A stretch of 64,000 bases of DNA from Epiperipatus broadwayi (lineage: Eukaryota > Onychophora > Udeonychophora > Euonychophora > Peripatidae). Made by a program: the position numbers and the translations under genes. The notes under the pieces are model-generated. The model ran no database searches, was not told the origin of the DNA, and saw only the letters and a list, made by a program, of their open reading frames with translations. The stretch is taken from NCBI GenBank assembly GCA_028023455.1, contig JAQFVV010000258.1, positions 548,501-612,500 on the forward strand. The letters run 5' to 3'. This document shows, one piece after another, positions 45,928 through 58,780 of this stretch (position 1 is the stretch's first letter; each line of letters starts with the position of its first letter).

Positions 45928-48260
45928 AAAATTACAATATATAGAAGGCAAGAGAATAAGAGACTATTTTGGAAAGCTGTATTGAAATTTAAATGTGAAA
46001 CAGATCTGCAACAGTTTTAATAATCCTTCAACTTTAAATAGTTGTGATCACAGACTTTTAAGTATATTTTGTTTTTACTAAAAACATATACCATCATTAT
46101 CCTATTCCAATTTTTCTTTTTCTTACAATACTATAATCTAATGCAAGAAAATCTTTAAATTATGCAAAATCAATTTAGATCAATTCAAACTCATGAATAT
46201 AATTCTCAGCATACAAAAAGTGCAAAAAAAAAAAAAAAAGATACTATATATAACTAAAATAGCACTCAGTTTCTTGTTTATCTCATTCTATATGTCTCAT
46301 ATAATATAATGAATTGACTTGGGTTTTTTTTTCTTTCTACACCATGACTAATAATAAACATACACCTAAAAGAAAAATTCAACTTTTATAAATTCTACTT
46401 AATTAAACACACACAAAAAATCATAGAATATATGAATAGGGAATTGCATCACACGTGAAAATATAAAATATCTCTAACCAAAAATCTACATATATTAGTA
46501 ATCTAATGTTATTTTACTTTTTTCTTCCTTCTAAGATTAAGCCTTTTTATTCTTTCTTATATAGACATATAATCGTATGAATAAATGCTCGTAAAGTGGG
46601 AGAAAGACAAACTAAACAAAACAGTAGAAGTGACGAGTTCAATTTTTTTCCCCCAATTTATTCAGTTCAGAATCAATCCGGAAATTTTAAAACTTTGAAT
46701 CCTCCGCCACTCTAAAGCTGAGATTATTATTACAATTATTATTAATAAACAATTTCCATTAAAATTTTCAATGACATATAAAATGAGGAGTTTTTCATAT
46801 GTTAAATCCAAGAAATAAATTATAGTACTTCTTGTTATAATTATTTTAATATTAATAAATACTGAGCTTAATAAAGAAAACATATTCATACTAAAATCTT
46901 CAAAATATTCACTAGGCTATTAAGAATTGAAATGTGCAAATTTAATAAATAAATAGAAAATGCTTTTGTTAGAATTCCAAAGGCAATTTTTGCAAATAAA
47001 AAGAAAAATTCCCATTAAGCTCCTTTGAATACCAAGTCATTTAAAAGTATTGCGGGAGTAATGGATTTGTAAGAGAAACTGAAATCCCTTTCACAGCCCA
47101 AGGACATAAAGAAGTTAAGAAAGGCAACAGGTGGTGCATACTAAAATAAAAACAATAAGACAGTATAATTAAATTAAACAAAAATATTAAAAAAAAAAAA
47201 AAAGTATATAATCTGTGACAATATGAAAATAAATTAATCAATACAGGAAAGTGCAAAGATAAAAGATAAACTAATCAATAATGAAAAAAAAGACAGAAAT
47301 TCAATTGCAAACATACACAGTGCTTTCTTTTCATAAATTATTAAAAAATGTACATTCATGCTGTAATCAAGTAAAAATATACATATGATAAAGAATATAA
47401 GTACACAAGTGAGCAAAATGTATACCCATATACGCACGCGCACAATAGACAAAGTGGATTGATATTAGACCACATACATTTAATACCGACATTTCATTTG
47501 ATTGATAGCATGAATTAATAGTAAAAACTGAGACATATAAAAGGTTGTGATAAAATTAATAATCATTTGTACTATCTACATACAAAAAAAAAAATTATCT
47601 TTTAAAATTTATTTATGAATTATTTGTTCTATAACTTGTTTTACCCCTTGATCATTAAATAAAAATCAGATTTAAATTTAGATCAAAGTTATTCAGATCA
47701 GTAAATATGAAAATCGCATTAAAACATTCATTTCAAAATATCTATTTCTAAGTAAAGATCATCATTAATTTATAAACTTAAATACTAATTTATTACCTAC
47801 ATAATACTTTTTTGTTGTTGTTGACATTATTTAACATCAAACAACCAAATAATAGAAGTAATTTTTGGTACATTTATAAAAATTGTAAAAACTTCATGCT
47901 AATTTGTTCATAAGCTCGATTTGAATCCAGACCGAGTAAAAAAAAAAAAATCTAATTCCATTTCAAATCGTGGTTCTTTAGTCAACCCAGTTAATTAATT
48001 ACCCAACACTGATTAATAAATTGGTTAACTAGCGATTCTTAACTAGAGATAAAATTTAAAAAAATGAAAAAAAAAACTCCAACTCTCAATATTAAGCTAT
48101 TTGGGAGCCTATTGCATAATGCTTTTCCCCCTGTTTCTCTATGTGGGACTGTTGGGGAGGCCTCAATCCTATAATGATTTTTTCAAATCTGTTGGAAGTA
48201 TAATAACGTTAAACATAAAAAAAATTTCAGCATGAAATAATTACATATGATTTATCAATA
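45928..48260. other. AT-rich gene-free stretch
   Basis: Minus-strand ORFs at 46.66, 47.04 and 47.23 kb are hydrophobic by base composition and lack motifs. 48.08-48.19 kb is less AT-rich ('gttggggaggcctcaatcct') but unassigned. Confidence 0.45.
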
Positions 48261-48261
48261 C

Positions 48262-48357
48262 CTAAAAGTGACTAGCATATAAAAGCGATTTACCCGCTGA
48301 CGAAGAAGCCGCAAAAACCAAAACAATTAAATCGGCGAGGTTTTCCCTCAAATTCAT
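48262..48357 (-). CDS. Candidate first coding exon (short, hypothetical)
   Basis: ATG at 48357 opens a 31-codon frame 'MNLRENLADLIVLVFAASSS', then AGKSLL, ending TAG at 48262. Residues 8-20 are hydrophobic and small, so a weak signal peptide is possible. The segment holds five CpGs in about 60 bases, unlike its surroundings. A donor-like GTAAAT (48293-48288) would end the exon after 21 codons, in the family of patterns seen at first exons, and a CRE-like TTACGTCA lies about 60 bases upstream. No downstream exon was recognised. It could equally be a remnant of a mobile element, so this is a hypothesis only. Confidence 0.25.
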   Translation of the reverse strand: MNLRENLADLIVLVFAASSSAGKSLLYASHF

Positions 48358-48415
48358 GGCCAACATAAGTTATAAATCATTGATGTAATGTTGCTAAAAG
48401 TGATTAATAATTGTA

Positions 48416-48423
48416 TTACGTCA
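48416..48423. promoter_or_regulatory. CRE-like bZIP site
   Basis: TTACGTCA (TGACGTAA on the minus strand), a match to ATF/CREB- or PAR-bZIP-type sites, lies 59 bases upstream of the candidate ATG at 48357. An 8-base match can arise by chance. Confidence 0.2.
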
Positions 48424-48439
48424 TAACATTGAACATTCA

Positions 48440-50380
48440 GTTTGGTACAAAAATATTTTTTGCATCAGAGTATGTGACTAACATCAAATAATAATGATGA
48501 TGATAATAATAGTAATAGATAGAAGCAATGCTATACCTATGAAGAGAACTTGGGTTACAATGTGGAGATTTTTATACCATTTTTAATTTTTAAAATTGAT
48601 CAATTATCCATCAATAAAGATTATAATTGAATTTTGAAGTGACTCTGAAGTGGATCTGATATATCCATGGTGGGGAAAAGCATGTGTAGTGGGGATCATA
48701 CATATACACAGATGGCAAAAAAAAATGAATGATCAAAAAAAATAATAATGGGGGTAAAGCCAATTACAGAAGCAAAATAATTGCATTCTAAGATTTCATC
48801 AATCCACAGTAACATCTAATAAAATTGGATTTATTTAGATCCACAATCGTACTTTGTATTAATAAAATCAAATAAAGTATGGAGCGAGAAAAGCTTAAAA
48901 AAGACTATTAAATTATTTAATGCAATGATACCAAGGAAATTATGGAATATATTCAAACATTTCTTTACAAAAAAAAAAAATCAGCAGTCCTTGCAGTCAC
49001 GGATAAATTTTGTAGCTTGATTCCCTTTTTGAAAGAAATATTATTTGATATAATCATGCCTAAAAACTTATGGGATTCAATGGTCTGAATTTTATTTTGA
49101 AATTTAAAGAGAAAAACTGCATAATAACTTTAAGAGAGAAATCAAAACATTGGACCACTATGCATTTGTAGTAGTTAATTTAAATAAATATTATAACTAG
49201 GACTGAAGAATGCCTATCTGAACTGGACAATCAAAGACTTTATCAAATTAATGGAACCATTTGGAATAGTTTTAAATTTCCAGCCAATAATACTGCCAAA
49301 TATACTGGCACCTATATATGGAAAGTTATGCATCCAAAGTTAAACTTCATAAAAATGATGAGTTGAAGAATATACTATAGCAAACAATCAAAAAACAACA
49401 TTGTGTATAATGATTAAAGGTTTAAAATCTCAATGATATCACTGTAAAGAATGTGGACTTCTTATCAATGCTTGTTCTAGATTACAATACATACATTGCA
49501 TAATGAAAATGGCACAATGAATCAATGTTTGAAGATAAACAATAAAATGTTCCAAAACAAAATGACTGGAAACACTCCACAGAATAAAGATTTAAAAAAA
49601 TATTCAATCATCACAACCGATAAATGCTGAATCAGAAGCACAAATGAAAAAAAAAAACGCTAGCATATACATATTACGTCTTGAAACCAATATTAAATGT
49701 AAGACATGTATGGATAATACTATAATTTTTCTATTATCCAGAAAATAAATCCCACTTGTAATAAAATTACTTAAAGATTACGTGGATAAATATAAAATCA
49801 TATTCAAAATGGAAAAATCATGTGGCAGATACATTTATCCAAAATTAAAGAACATTTTAAGGGAACATCTACCTCTTTTCTAGGTTTTTGCATTCCATCT
49901 TAGTCATGCACAAATGAGAATAATCAATTCATTGTTCAACATGCTAATTGTGTTGAGAATATATTGCACACCAATAACAACAATTACAAAGAAATGTACT
50001 AACTTTATCCATACACAAATTAGAAAACTTATTGAGGGGGGGGGGGGTAGTGACAATCTTAATTAGAAGCCTTCAAGCGCCATCATCACATACTAACTTT
50101 GGGCTGCATTCAATAAACCTATTTAAAATCCAAAAATTGCTCAACATCATCCAAGCACGTGCAATGTTATTTCCTTACCTCGAAACAGTATTTAAAGGAT
50201 CATTTCAACAGACAAACCACTTCCAATTACTAGTTATTTAAAATTCCTCAGAGACTCATTGCTTGAAATATGGAATCTGGTTTATTCACCTCCAAAAAAT
50301 AAATATCACTATTGGAAAATATATTCATTACTTTACCCAGTCATATACTATCATGAAAATCAATTATTAAATTTCCTTTT
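48440..50380. other. Gene-free stretch with faint coding-like traces
   Basis: Around 49.2-49.5 kb plus-strand frames give 'YHCKECGLLINACSRLQYIH' and at 49.8 kb 'CGRYIYPKLKNILREHLPLF'. These look less random than the background but sit among stops and match no family I can name. G run near 50036. The ORF at 50.03 kb has no motif. Confidence 0.35.
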
Positions 50381-50384
50381 CTGA

Positions 50385-50985
50385 GCTAGTGTAATTTCTG
50401 ATAATTAATGAATATACTTCCAGAAAAGGTAGTTTTTAATATTCAGCTTTTTATTACTGCCTAACATGCTTTCAATATATTCAGTATATCATATTCATGC
50501 TGTATAATAGTGTAATTACAAGTTCTTTACATGAGTGTTTAATTATTATCTAATAAGCTATTCAATGTATTCAAATTTAAATTCAAATTTAGATTTATTC
50601 AAATCACCCATTTCTTTGATATGGGTATGCTTGTTTCTTTTCTGCTGATAAAAATGCAGTCCACTAGGTACTGCATATGCAGAGGGGGGGTGGATGGTCA
50701 AAGAAGCTAGTGACTATTTTTCTATCAACAAAAAAGAAGCAAGCATACCCATATCAATGAAATGGGTGATTTGAATAAATTTAAGTTTGAATTTAAAATT
50801 GAGTACATTGGATAGCTTATTAAATAATAATTAAATACTGATATAAAGAACTTGTAATCATACCTTTATATATCATAAATATGATTTATTTCAGTAGATT
50901 GAAAGCATGCTAGGCTGTAATAAAGCTGAATATTAAAAACTACCTTTTATGTGAGTACATTCATTAATTACCAGATATATCATGA
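50385..50985. repeat. Long foldback element, about 245-base arms
   Basis: Left arm about 50396-50643, right arm about 50737-50980, inverse complements at high identity. Landmarks are 'aaaaggtagtttttaatatt' against 'aatattaaaaactacctttt', and 'cacccatttctttgatatgg' against 'ccatatcaatgaaatgggtg'. The loop of about 90 bases contains a G run. No coding capacity. The structure fits a foldback or MITE-type element. Confidence 0.8.
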
Positions 50986-52780
50986 AAATCCATGCTTAAC
51001 TTAACAAATAAATAACTATGTCACAAACTTAGATACTGGTTACTTGAATCTAAGTTTTTGATTTCCTAATAAAAATAAACTTAGAGACATAACCCATAGA
51101 CCATTTTAACAAATTTAGAACGCACTAGATAATTTAAAACTACTATAATATCTGCTAAAGAATCAAAAACACAGTGTCATACTTCTTTGCTTGTCCTAGT
51201 CTTGATAAAGACAGGGCTAAGAAACTGACTATATTTAAGAATAAAAACATAGATATTAAAGACTTCTTCAAAAACTTGTATGTTCCAGTATATTTATTTG
51301 ATATGCAATATGTGTACAAGATGCATATTTGTAGACAATAACAACCCCAAAAGACACCCAAAATAAACTTAGAAATAATCTTGAAATAATAAGAGAAAGA
51401 GATTTTTAAAAAGAGGTTGTACAATTCATACATTGAAACCTAATAAATTCTCCCTCGATCTTCAAAGTTATATCCACAATTCATTAAAAATTAAAGAATT
51501 TATGTATATATGTAATTACTATAAAACACATTTAATCTCTAACTTTGTACACATATAATTGTGGCTCCTGTGAAAATGATTAAATATTTTACTTATTTTG
51601 AGTTCTATTTAACATTGAAAATAACATAGACAAAAAAAAAAGTGTAAACAATTTTTTTTTTTTTTTTTCAAACAATGAATAAAGTTGCTTTGAAAAATGA
51701 TCACGATAATAACAATAAAAATCACAATTCCTATTTAATCTAATTTGGTAATAAATACCATTTATGTAAAGTATTATATGAATTTCGGTTATCCCATGGA
51801 AAGTGAAAAAAAAAATTAGATGCAAAGTAAAACAACTTCAATGAATTCTTAATTTATTTTTTTTAACAAACAATTTCAGAAGTAGTCTTTGTAATGAAAT
51901 GACAACATTAAAAGAATGTGAAGACAGCAAATTGTAGACATTTTCAAAACAAAAATTCAGGGGAAAAAAAATTAATGATAATTGCAGAAAAGATATGCTC
52001 TAAAACCAGTAAAATGTCATACTACCTGGAAGTGCAATGTCAACTGACCACTAATCAGCACCTGAAATTGGGTGTGTAATATGAACTTCTTTTGCATACT
52101 AACTACTCATAATGAAGTAATTTATTAAATATCATTATTGTGAGCATGAATATGCATACTTTTATGGCAATGTTTCTTTTTTTAAAAAGTATTTGTCTAA
52201 ATGATATGCAAAAGTTTAGTAACAGAATTGTTGACTTTACAATCTCAAGATCATTATTTCCAAAACGTAGGTCAAAGTTTTCTGTTCATAACAACACATG
52301 TTATAAACTCCAAAAACAAAAATTCAGTATTCTAAGGGTATTGACATAAAAATACTATCCAAGGAATGCAACTCTTTAGTAAGCTCTAAAGTTGAACTAA
52401 AAAATTGATAAAATTGATACAAGTACCAGTGCAATTTTAATATTATTAGCTTTTTATTGATACATCTATGAATTTCAAAAACAAGATCCTAATTTTGAAC
52501 TCATAAGCAAATACAACACTAAAAAAAAAAAACTTCTAAGCATCCACTAGTTCAATTAAATCTGTTTCAACTGGAAGATGAAATGAATTTTATTAAGAGC
52601 AGTTATATCAATCTTCAATCCTGACAGCTCCTTCGGCTCTAAGAGTTATTTCTTATACAGAACTTGAAAAGTTATTCCTTTCAATTTTTTTTTCTAAATA
52701 TAGGTTTAAAAAAAACTAGAACTACTTATTTTTAATTATTACTACTTCTGTTTTGTCAACTTCAATATATTTCTATTGCT
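50986..52780. other. AT-rich gene-free stretch
   Basis: ORFs at 51.15, 51.59 and 52.14 kb have no motif. T run near 51651. Confidence 0.5.
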
Positions 52781-53017
52781 TTAAAAAGGAATTCTCCAAA
52801 TAAGGTAATCTAGCCAGACTGTGTGAATCAGGCGATTTTTATAATCGATTTCTACTTTAATGGTACCAACATTAAATAAAGTTGCTAAACAAATATTTGG
52901 CTGAGATGAAACTCCTGTTCTAAATCCATTTTCAAAATACTGTAATTCATTAGGAATTCTGCTAACAAAATCACTTAAGATCTGCCAGTTCACTAAACTG
53001 ACTCTATCTCTGATTTC
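52781..53017 (-). other. Unrecognised ORF with protein-like composition
   Basis: From a stop at about 53017 the minus frame reads 'EIRDRVSLVNWQILSDFVSR', 'IPNELQYFENGFRTGVSSQP' and onward to 'LIHTVWLDYLIWRIPF' and a stop. There is no ATG; the residue mix is balanced, with Trp, Arg, Glu and Gly that random AT-rich DNA rarely gives together. A good acceptor-like tract ('ctattctttttctgcacaaa' then cccttag) ends near 53024, but the ORF's frame has a stop just after it. It may be an exon or an old transposon fragment. No family recognised. Confidence 0.3.
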
Positions 53018-53029
53018 TCAATGCTAAGG

Positions 53030-54300
53030 GTTTGTGCAGAAAAAGAATAGAATAAAAGTGGGTAGGCAGAAGATATAACTGATATCACAAGAAGCTCATG
53101 ATTGATCATTTCCCTAATTTAAATCACTGCAGATACTACCATAGCCTAAACAGATCAATTTACAGTAATGTCATAAAATAACAGTAATAATAATAATTTT
53201 TCAAGAAAACTAATAAAAATTAAAACTGATAATTAATAACCATACTTAAAAAAACAGAGTAAGTTTGTATGATTCTCTAAGAATGATAATGTGGAGGAGC
53301 GGTGGTGGGGGTGGAGATATTTATTGATAATAATAATAAAAAATAAGAAGACATACATAAGAAACAAAATTCTAAAATTCGCAGTAAATTAAATTGATCA
53401 AGGAAGATAAATCTTAAGTAATAAAAGAAAGAAAATACACAGTGTATATATATACACATACACATAAATCCATAATTTAAATGTTACTTGATACAAATAA
53501 CATTTTTCAACTGTCAATCTGCTAAAAAATTTGTAACGCAAAAAAATTCCTAAATGATGTACTTACTGCTTTTACAATAAATAAATTCAAAAATTCAAAG
53601 ATTCCTAACCATGTTAATAAATAATAAATAGAATTTAGATGTCAGAAAAATATACACAACTTTAATAGTTTTCTAATCTATAAAATTTTAAAGTACTCAT
53701 TCTTAAATAAAATGTTTACAAATTTCCAATTTGTCTAAATTGAAATTAAATATGCAGCGCGCATTCATAGAAATTCATATGCAATTTTTTTAATATATCA
53801 GATCACACCGTTTAACAATGAAATTGCAGCATAATGGGCTTTTTTAAGTCCCAAATTGAATAAAATCATAGTATTTAACACTTCTCACTTAACTACATTC
53901 TAATCAACTTTTAAAAATAAAACAATTAAACTAAGCAAAATGCCCAAAATGTTATATGATATTTGAATCCCCTAGTGACAGACTGAGCATTTAACAGTTC
54001 CATTCACTTAATTCAAATTATGCTACTCAATTGAGAATCAATTCTATTAGGAAAACATTTTAATTTGTTGCATACAATCTGGTTTCAGAAGATTTTACCT
54101 CTTTGAAACAATTATTTTTATAACATAAAGCGCACATAATTATTGATATAATATAAATGTATTTTAAAAACGTAATAATAATTAACAGAAAAAATATATA
54201 GAAAATAATAATCCACAAATATTTTTCAGAATTTACATTCTATCCAATGACTCTTAAATCTTTCTACCATTTTAATTTCAAAATAAAAATATGAAACAGT
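53030..54300. other. AT-rich gene-free stretch
   Basis: No gene or repeat recognised; a G-rich patch at 53291-53314 only. Confidence 0.5.
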
Positions 54301-54306
54301 AAAACT

Positions 54307-54319
54307 GTTGTTGTTGTTG

Positions 54320-54384
<65 letters not shown>
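54307..54384. repeat. TTG/TTA trinucleotide microsatellite
   Basis: About five TTG units run into about twenty TTA units without interruption. Confidence 0.95.
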
Positions 54385-57300
54385 TTGCGTCCTTTACCTA
54401 ATTATTCAAGTCTAAGATTCATATAAATCGTTATTCCAAACAAGACATTTTAACGAATATTTTAATTATTCCACCAATGAAATGTCATTCAGTAAATCTA
54501 ATAACTGAAATTAGACATTGTAAAATATCAACAGAAAGAAAATAAATTATTAAAATCTCAACAAATTTCAAATAAGCTCCAAAAAAAAAAAACATACATC
54601 CATAAATAATTTTCTTCCCTAAAAAAAAAATTATTTATAATTGCTTGAAATATAATTTTAGCATTAAAATATATAAACAAATATAGAAGACTTCTGTTTA
54701 AATAGCAGAATTTTCTTTTTATTATCAGGTAACTATAGAAAAGCAGAGACTGGGTCATCTTTTTTCAAGCACTCCCAAATAAAATACTATCTTACAAGAA
54801 GCAATATAATTTTTAGTAATATATAAATGACATAATATAATTTGGATGCTGATTATTAAAAAACACTGCTTAATCTATTTCAAAATCTATAACAGTAAGA
54901 GACATTTTCTATTGTCTATAATACAAAATGGCTACAATTTTGACATGACATAAATATCTTGAACATTATACTTTTTTCATATCTTTCCAAGCATTCATTC
55001 ATAAGAACAAATTTCAATATTGATTGTGGATAATATTTAAGAGTTAGAAGTCAGATTTGGTCACTTAAAGTCAAATGACATATATGATTATCATCAAAAT
55101 TAAAAAAAAAAAATTCATCTGACTATTTCTTAAAATGCAGTAATATAAAAATTATTGTCCAGACTAATACAAATAACTTTTTTCTAATTTTCAGTATTAA
55201 CAAGATTTTTTTTTTTTTGATCAGAAACTTAATTCTAAATTTTATTATCTTGTAAATAAATTAAACAATCTTTTCAATATTCACTCTTTGATATCAAAAA
55301 AAATTTTTTTTGCTACTGTAAAATGTGGCACATTAAATATTACTTACAAATACTTAGCTCAAATTTTATCTAGAATTTAATATACTTATTGTCACCTATG
55401 AGATAGTTGCTCTGCAAAAACAGATTCTAGAATTATTATCTTTTAAAACTAAATTTTGTTTTAAAACAATATGAACTGTACATGTAAACAATAGAGTATT
55501 AGCAAAAGTGAGAATTATATTACATTCCATTTCTATAATGACATTTGTCCATATCAAATTTATCTATTGCACTATTTCAAACATATGATTCTATAAATCA
55601 TTGATTCTAGAAATCATTGATTCTAGAAATCATTGATACTAAAGAAATGAAATTATTTATTTGTAAATAATTCATTTACACAGAAATTATAATTTTTAGT
55701 ATTATATATTTTCTTTTTCAGATAAAATTATAAGATGCACAAATTTACATTAGTTCCATAAGCCTATAAGAAGAAAGATTAAACTTCTGAGTTACAAAAG
55801 AAAAATTGTTAGTGTAATTACATAAACAATCAGTATTTAAAACTGACAAAGTTTTTAATGTTTCAAATCTCAAAAGTGATACAGCAGTAGTAAACAAGAA
55901 TGAAATTTGAAAAAAACTGATTGCAATTGAAGATTAATGTTTACTCACAACAACAGATTTATTAAGGATTAGAGCTAAAATGAATCACCATTTCAAAAGC
56001 TGAATATTTCAGGACATGATACTACTTCTAAACAAATATTTTCTGATGGAATGTTATAATACAGAAGTTGATATGATATAAGTATAAAAACTGAATCAAA
56101 TTGCATCATGCAATCAGATAATTTATTATTTCCATTTTGTTCAACTATGTTAAATGTTGTTCTATATCAATTTTTTAAACAAAGTTTTTGCAATTAACTT
56201 CTGGAAATTTCTTATTCTTTATATAACCTAATACATCCATTGAGAAAATTTTACCTAGCTATAAATATATTGGAATAGTTAGTCATTTTTAAGTAAAATT
56301 ATTTAATGTATTTTTTTATTTATTTAGTAGTTGTAATTTTTATTATTTCCTTTGGAAGAATGAAGAATTTTAAAAAAGATAAAGGTACTCCTTTTTTTTC
56401 TTTTAAAATTATTTTTAAAATTTATGATAAAATTATTCAGCGATTAATGTAAATCATATTTCAGTCATGTATAACATAAATAAAATTATAACCTTCAGCT
56501 ATTGTTAAGTTGCAATTTTATTGTGAAAGTTTAGCAAGGTCTTTTTTTCGGTTAATCTATTATTTTTGACAATTGAAATGATTTAGACAAGTTCTTTATT
56601 GTGTCACAGTCTTTCTAAAGCTCAATCAATAAATCATTTTTTTTTTATTTGAAGTAGTATGATTTATGAATGATTATCAGTAACTTAAGAAGAAATTTAA
56701 TGAAATTCTATTTAAAATTACAATTATCTTTTATTATAAAAACAGACCTCATAATGCTTTTAACCTAATTTTATATTGAATATTATTTGTTTCATTAGTT
56801 TTTAACAAATCCTTTTCATATAAAATTTAAGCAAAAAGTTATGAATAATACACTGTAGAGAATGCTTAATCCAAAATATTTTTAGCTACTTTGTTTTGAA
56901 ATATACCTCAATTATTTCAAAGCGCAATTTAATAAATCATTATTACAAGATGAGGTAATAGAATGACAGCCCATAAAGCTCAAGATCCATGGATCACGTC
57001 CCAGCTTCATCATTTTTAGTGCTCAATCTTTTTCCCCAGAATAAAAACCAATTTGATTATGTAGTTAGTTAGTTAGTAGAATATGAAATAAACATAACTA
57101 AAAGCATAAAAAGTTCTAAATCAAAGTGAGCTAAGAAGAGGATTAATAAATTAAAATGAGATATAAAAAAATTTCAAATTTGCTGTAGAAGAAAATAAAT
57201 TTTTAAAAACCAAAAGATGCTACTGCACAAACAATAAAATATGAATATCTAATAAAAGCAAAAAAGCTCTCAAAATGATTAATAGAATAGATGATAAAAA

Positions 57301-58205
57301 AGAAATAAATTCTGTTCTAGATGAAAAAAATTTAGGTTTGCATATGAAGCAAAACATAAGTTTGACAAATGTAGTTAAAAAATGAAATAAAGAAATAAAA
57401 ATTTATTAAAAAAGAGACAGACTTAATTTAATAAATTACAGTTCTTCACCTATATATCCATGGTGATTTGGTAACCAAGACTGCGCATATATATGAATCT
57501 GCTGAAAATATTAAAACCCTATAATATATATATATATATCTTGCTTATAAAAATTTTTAATACTATATTTGTTTTAAACACATGGGTGTTAATGATTTAA
57601 GATCATCTGTGTATTTCTTGAGTAAATATTGTTTGAAGTAAGCATTGGTTAAGAATGCAATATTTTTAAAAAGTAGGTACTGGTTAAAATACAGTATTTG
57701 TAAATTAAGTTCATATAATATACAGATATCTATGATGCAACTTAATTTTTAAAAAACTATTTGCATTAAGACAATAATATAAAAATAAAATAATCTCTTT
57801 ACAAAAATGACATAGTAACAAAATCTAAAGATAAAGAGAGAACGTAAATGTGTACTCAAATAAAAATAATTGAGCATATATGATTTGTTTACTTGCATTC
57901 AAAAAAAAAACTCATTTTATTACATAAAAAAAAGCAATTTTATGGTTTTCTAGAATTTTTAACACTGTTTATTTCAAACACAAAATTATTAATCATTTGT
58001 GTTTCTTGTATGTTTGTTAATTGATATAACCTCAAGTTGATGTTAGTAAATTAATTTCCTAATATATCTTTGATTACAATTTAATTTAAAAATTATATAC
58101 ATTAACATATCATCAAAAATAGAATAATTGGTTGCAAAAAGAAAAATCACTTAAAAATTGAAAAACAGCATCCTCACACATATATGCAAATGAATGTGAG
58201 TATGT
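54385..58205. other. AT-rich gene-free stretch
   Basis: Contains the small tandem repeat at 55.59 kb. A tRNA-like trace at 56.95-57.01 kb ('aagctcaagatccatggatc', 'acgtcccagc') is too decayed to call. Nothing else recognised. Confidence 0.5.
55587..55638. repeat. 16-base tandem repeat, about three units
   Basis: Unit 'gattctagaaatcatt', with the first copy reading 'gattctataaatcatt' and the last 'gatactaa'. Confidence 0.85.
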
Positions 58206-58319
58206 AGGTGAAAGTGCTTGTTAGCCCTCTTTCAAAAAATATATTTTATTGCATAAAGAAAGCAAATCATAGTTTCTCTGAGGCTAGACCAGAAGCCTTT
58301 TTTTTTCTATCACAAACTG

Positions 58320-58321
<2 letters not shown>

Positions 58322-58404
<83 letters not shown>
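58322..58404. repeat. Long TA microsatellite
   Basis: About 41 uninterrupted TA units. The 65-codon ORF ending here is an artefact of the repeat (alternating Ile-Tyr). Confidence 0.97.
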
Positions 58405-58409
<5 letters not shown>

Positions 58410-58439
58410 CAAACAAAATGTCCATTAATTAAAACATAT

Positions 58440-58780
58440 TATAATAACAATAAAAATAATAAATACAATGGTAATTAAATACTATATATAGTCTTTCAAT
58501 CTGCAGAAGTACTTTCAGTTAATTCCTTAACCCTCTTCAACTGCCGTTAAATTTAAAAAAATATAATGGAAGCATTTTATTTTCTATTTAATATACAAAT
58601 TGTTAATATTAAATTTTGGGATTCATGGGATTTGAGTTGATGACATTTGCTTCCATTATGTTTTTTTTTTAATTTAATGGCAGTTGAGGAGGGTTAGGAA
58701 ATTAATCAAAAGTACTTCTGCAGATTGAAAGACTGTATATAATAGTTAATTACCATTATATTTATTATTTTCATTGTTAT
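58440..58780. mobile_element. PLE-B terminal palindrome, copy 2
   Basis: Left arm (about 58444-58578) and right arm (about 58625-58775) are inverse complements: 'agtctttcaatctgcagaag' against 'cttctgcagattgaaagact'. Both match the untranslated ends of the palindrome at 33.96-34.80 kb, including 'gattcatgggatttgagttg'. No ORF is left. It sits directly after the long TA tract. Confidence 0.78.

Noticed and set aside
49430-49520. Zinc-finger-like 'CKECGLLINACSRLQ' on the plus strand
   Set aside because: Single occurrence among stops, no full C2H2 pattern and no start or splice context.
56950-57012. tRNA-like sequence
   Set aside because: Only B-box-like traces remain; acceptor and D stems cannot be formed.
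58208-58405. 65-codon ORF ending in repeated Ile-Tyr
   Set aside because: Its second half is the translated TA microsatellite.
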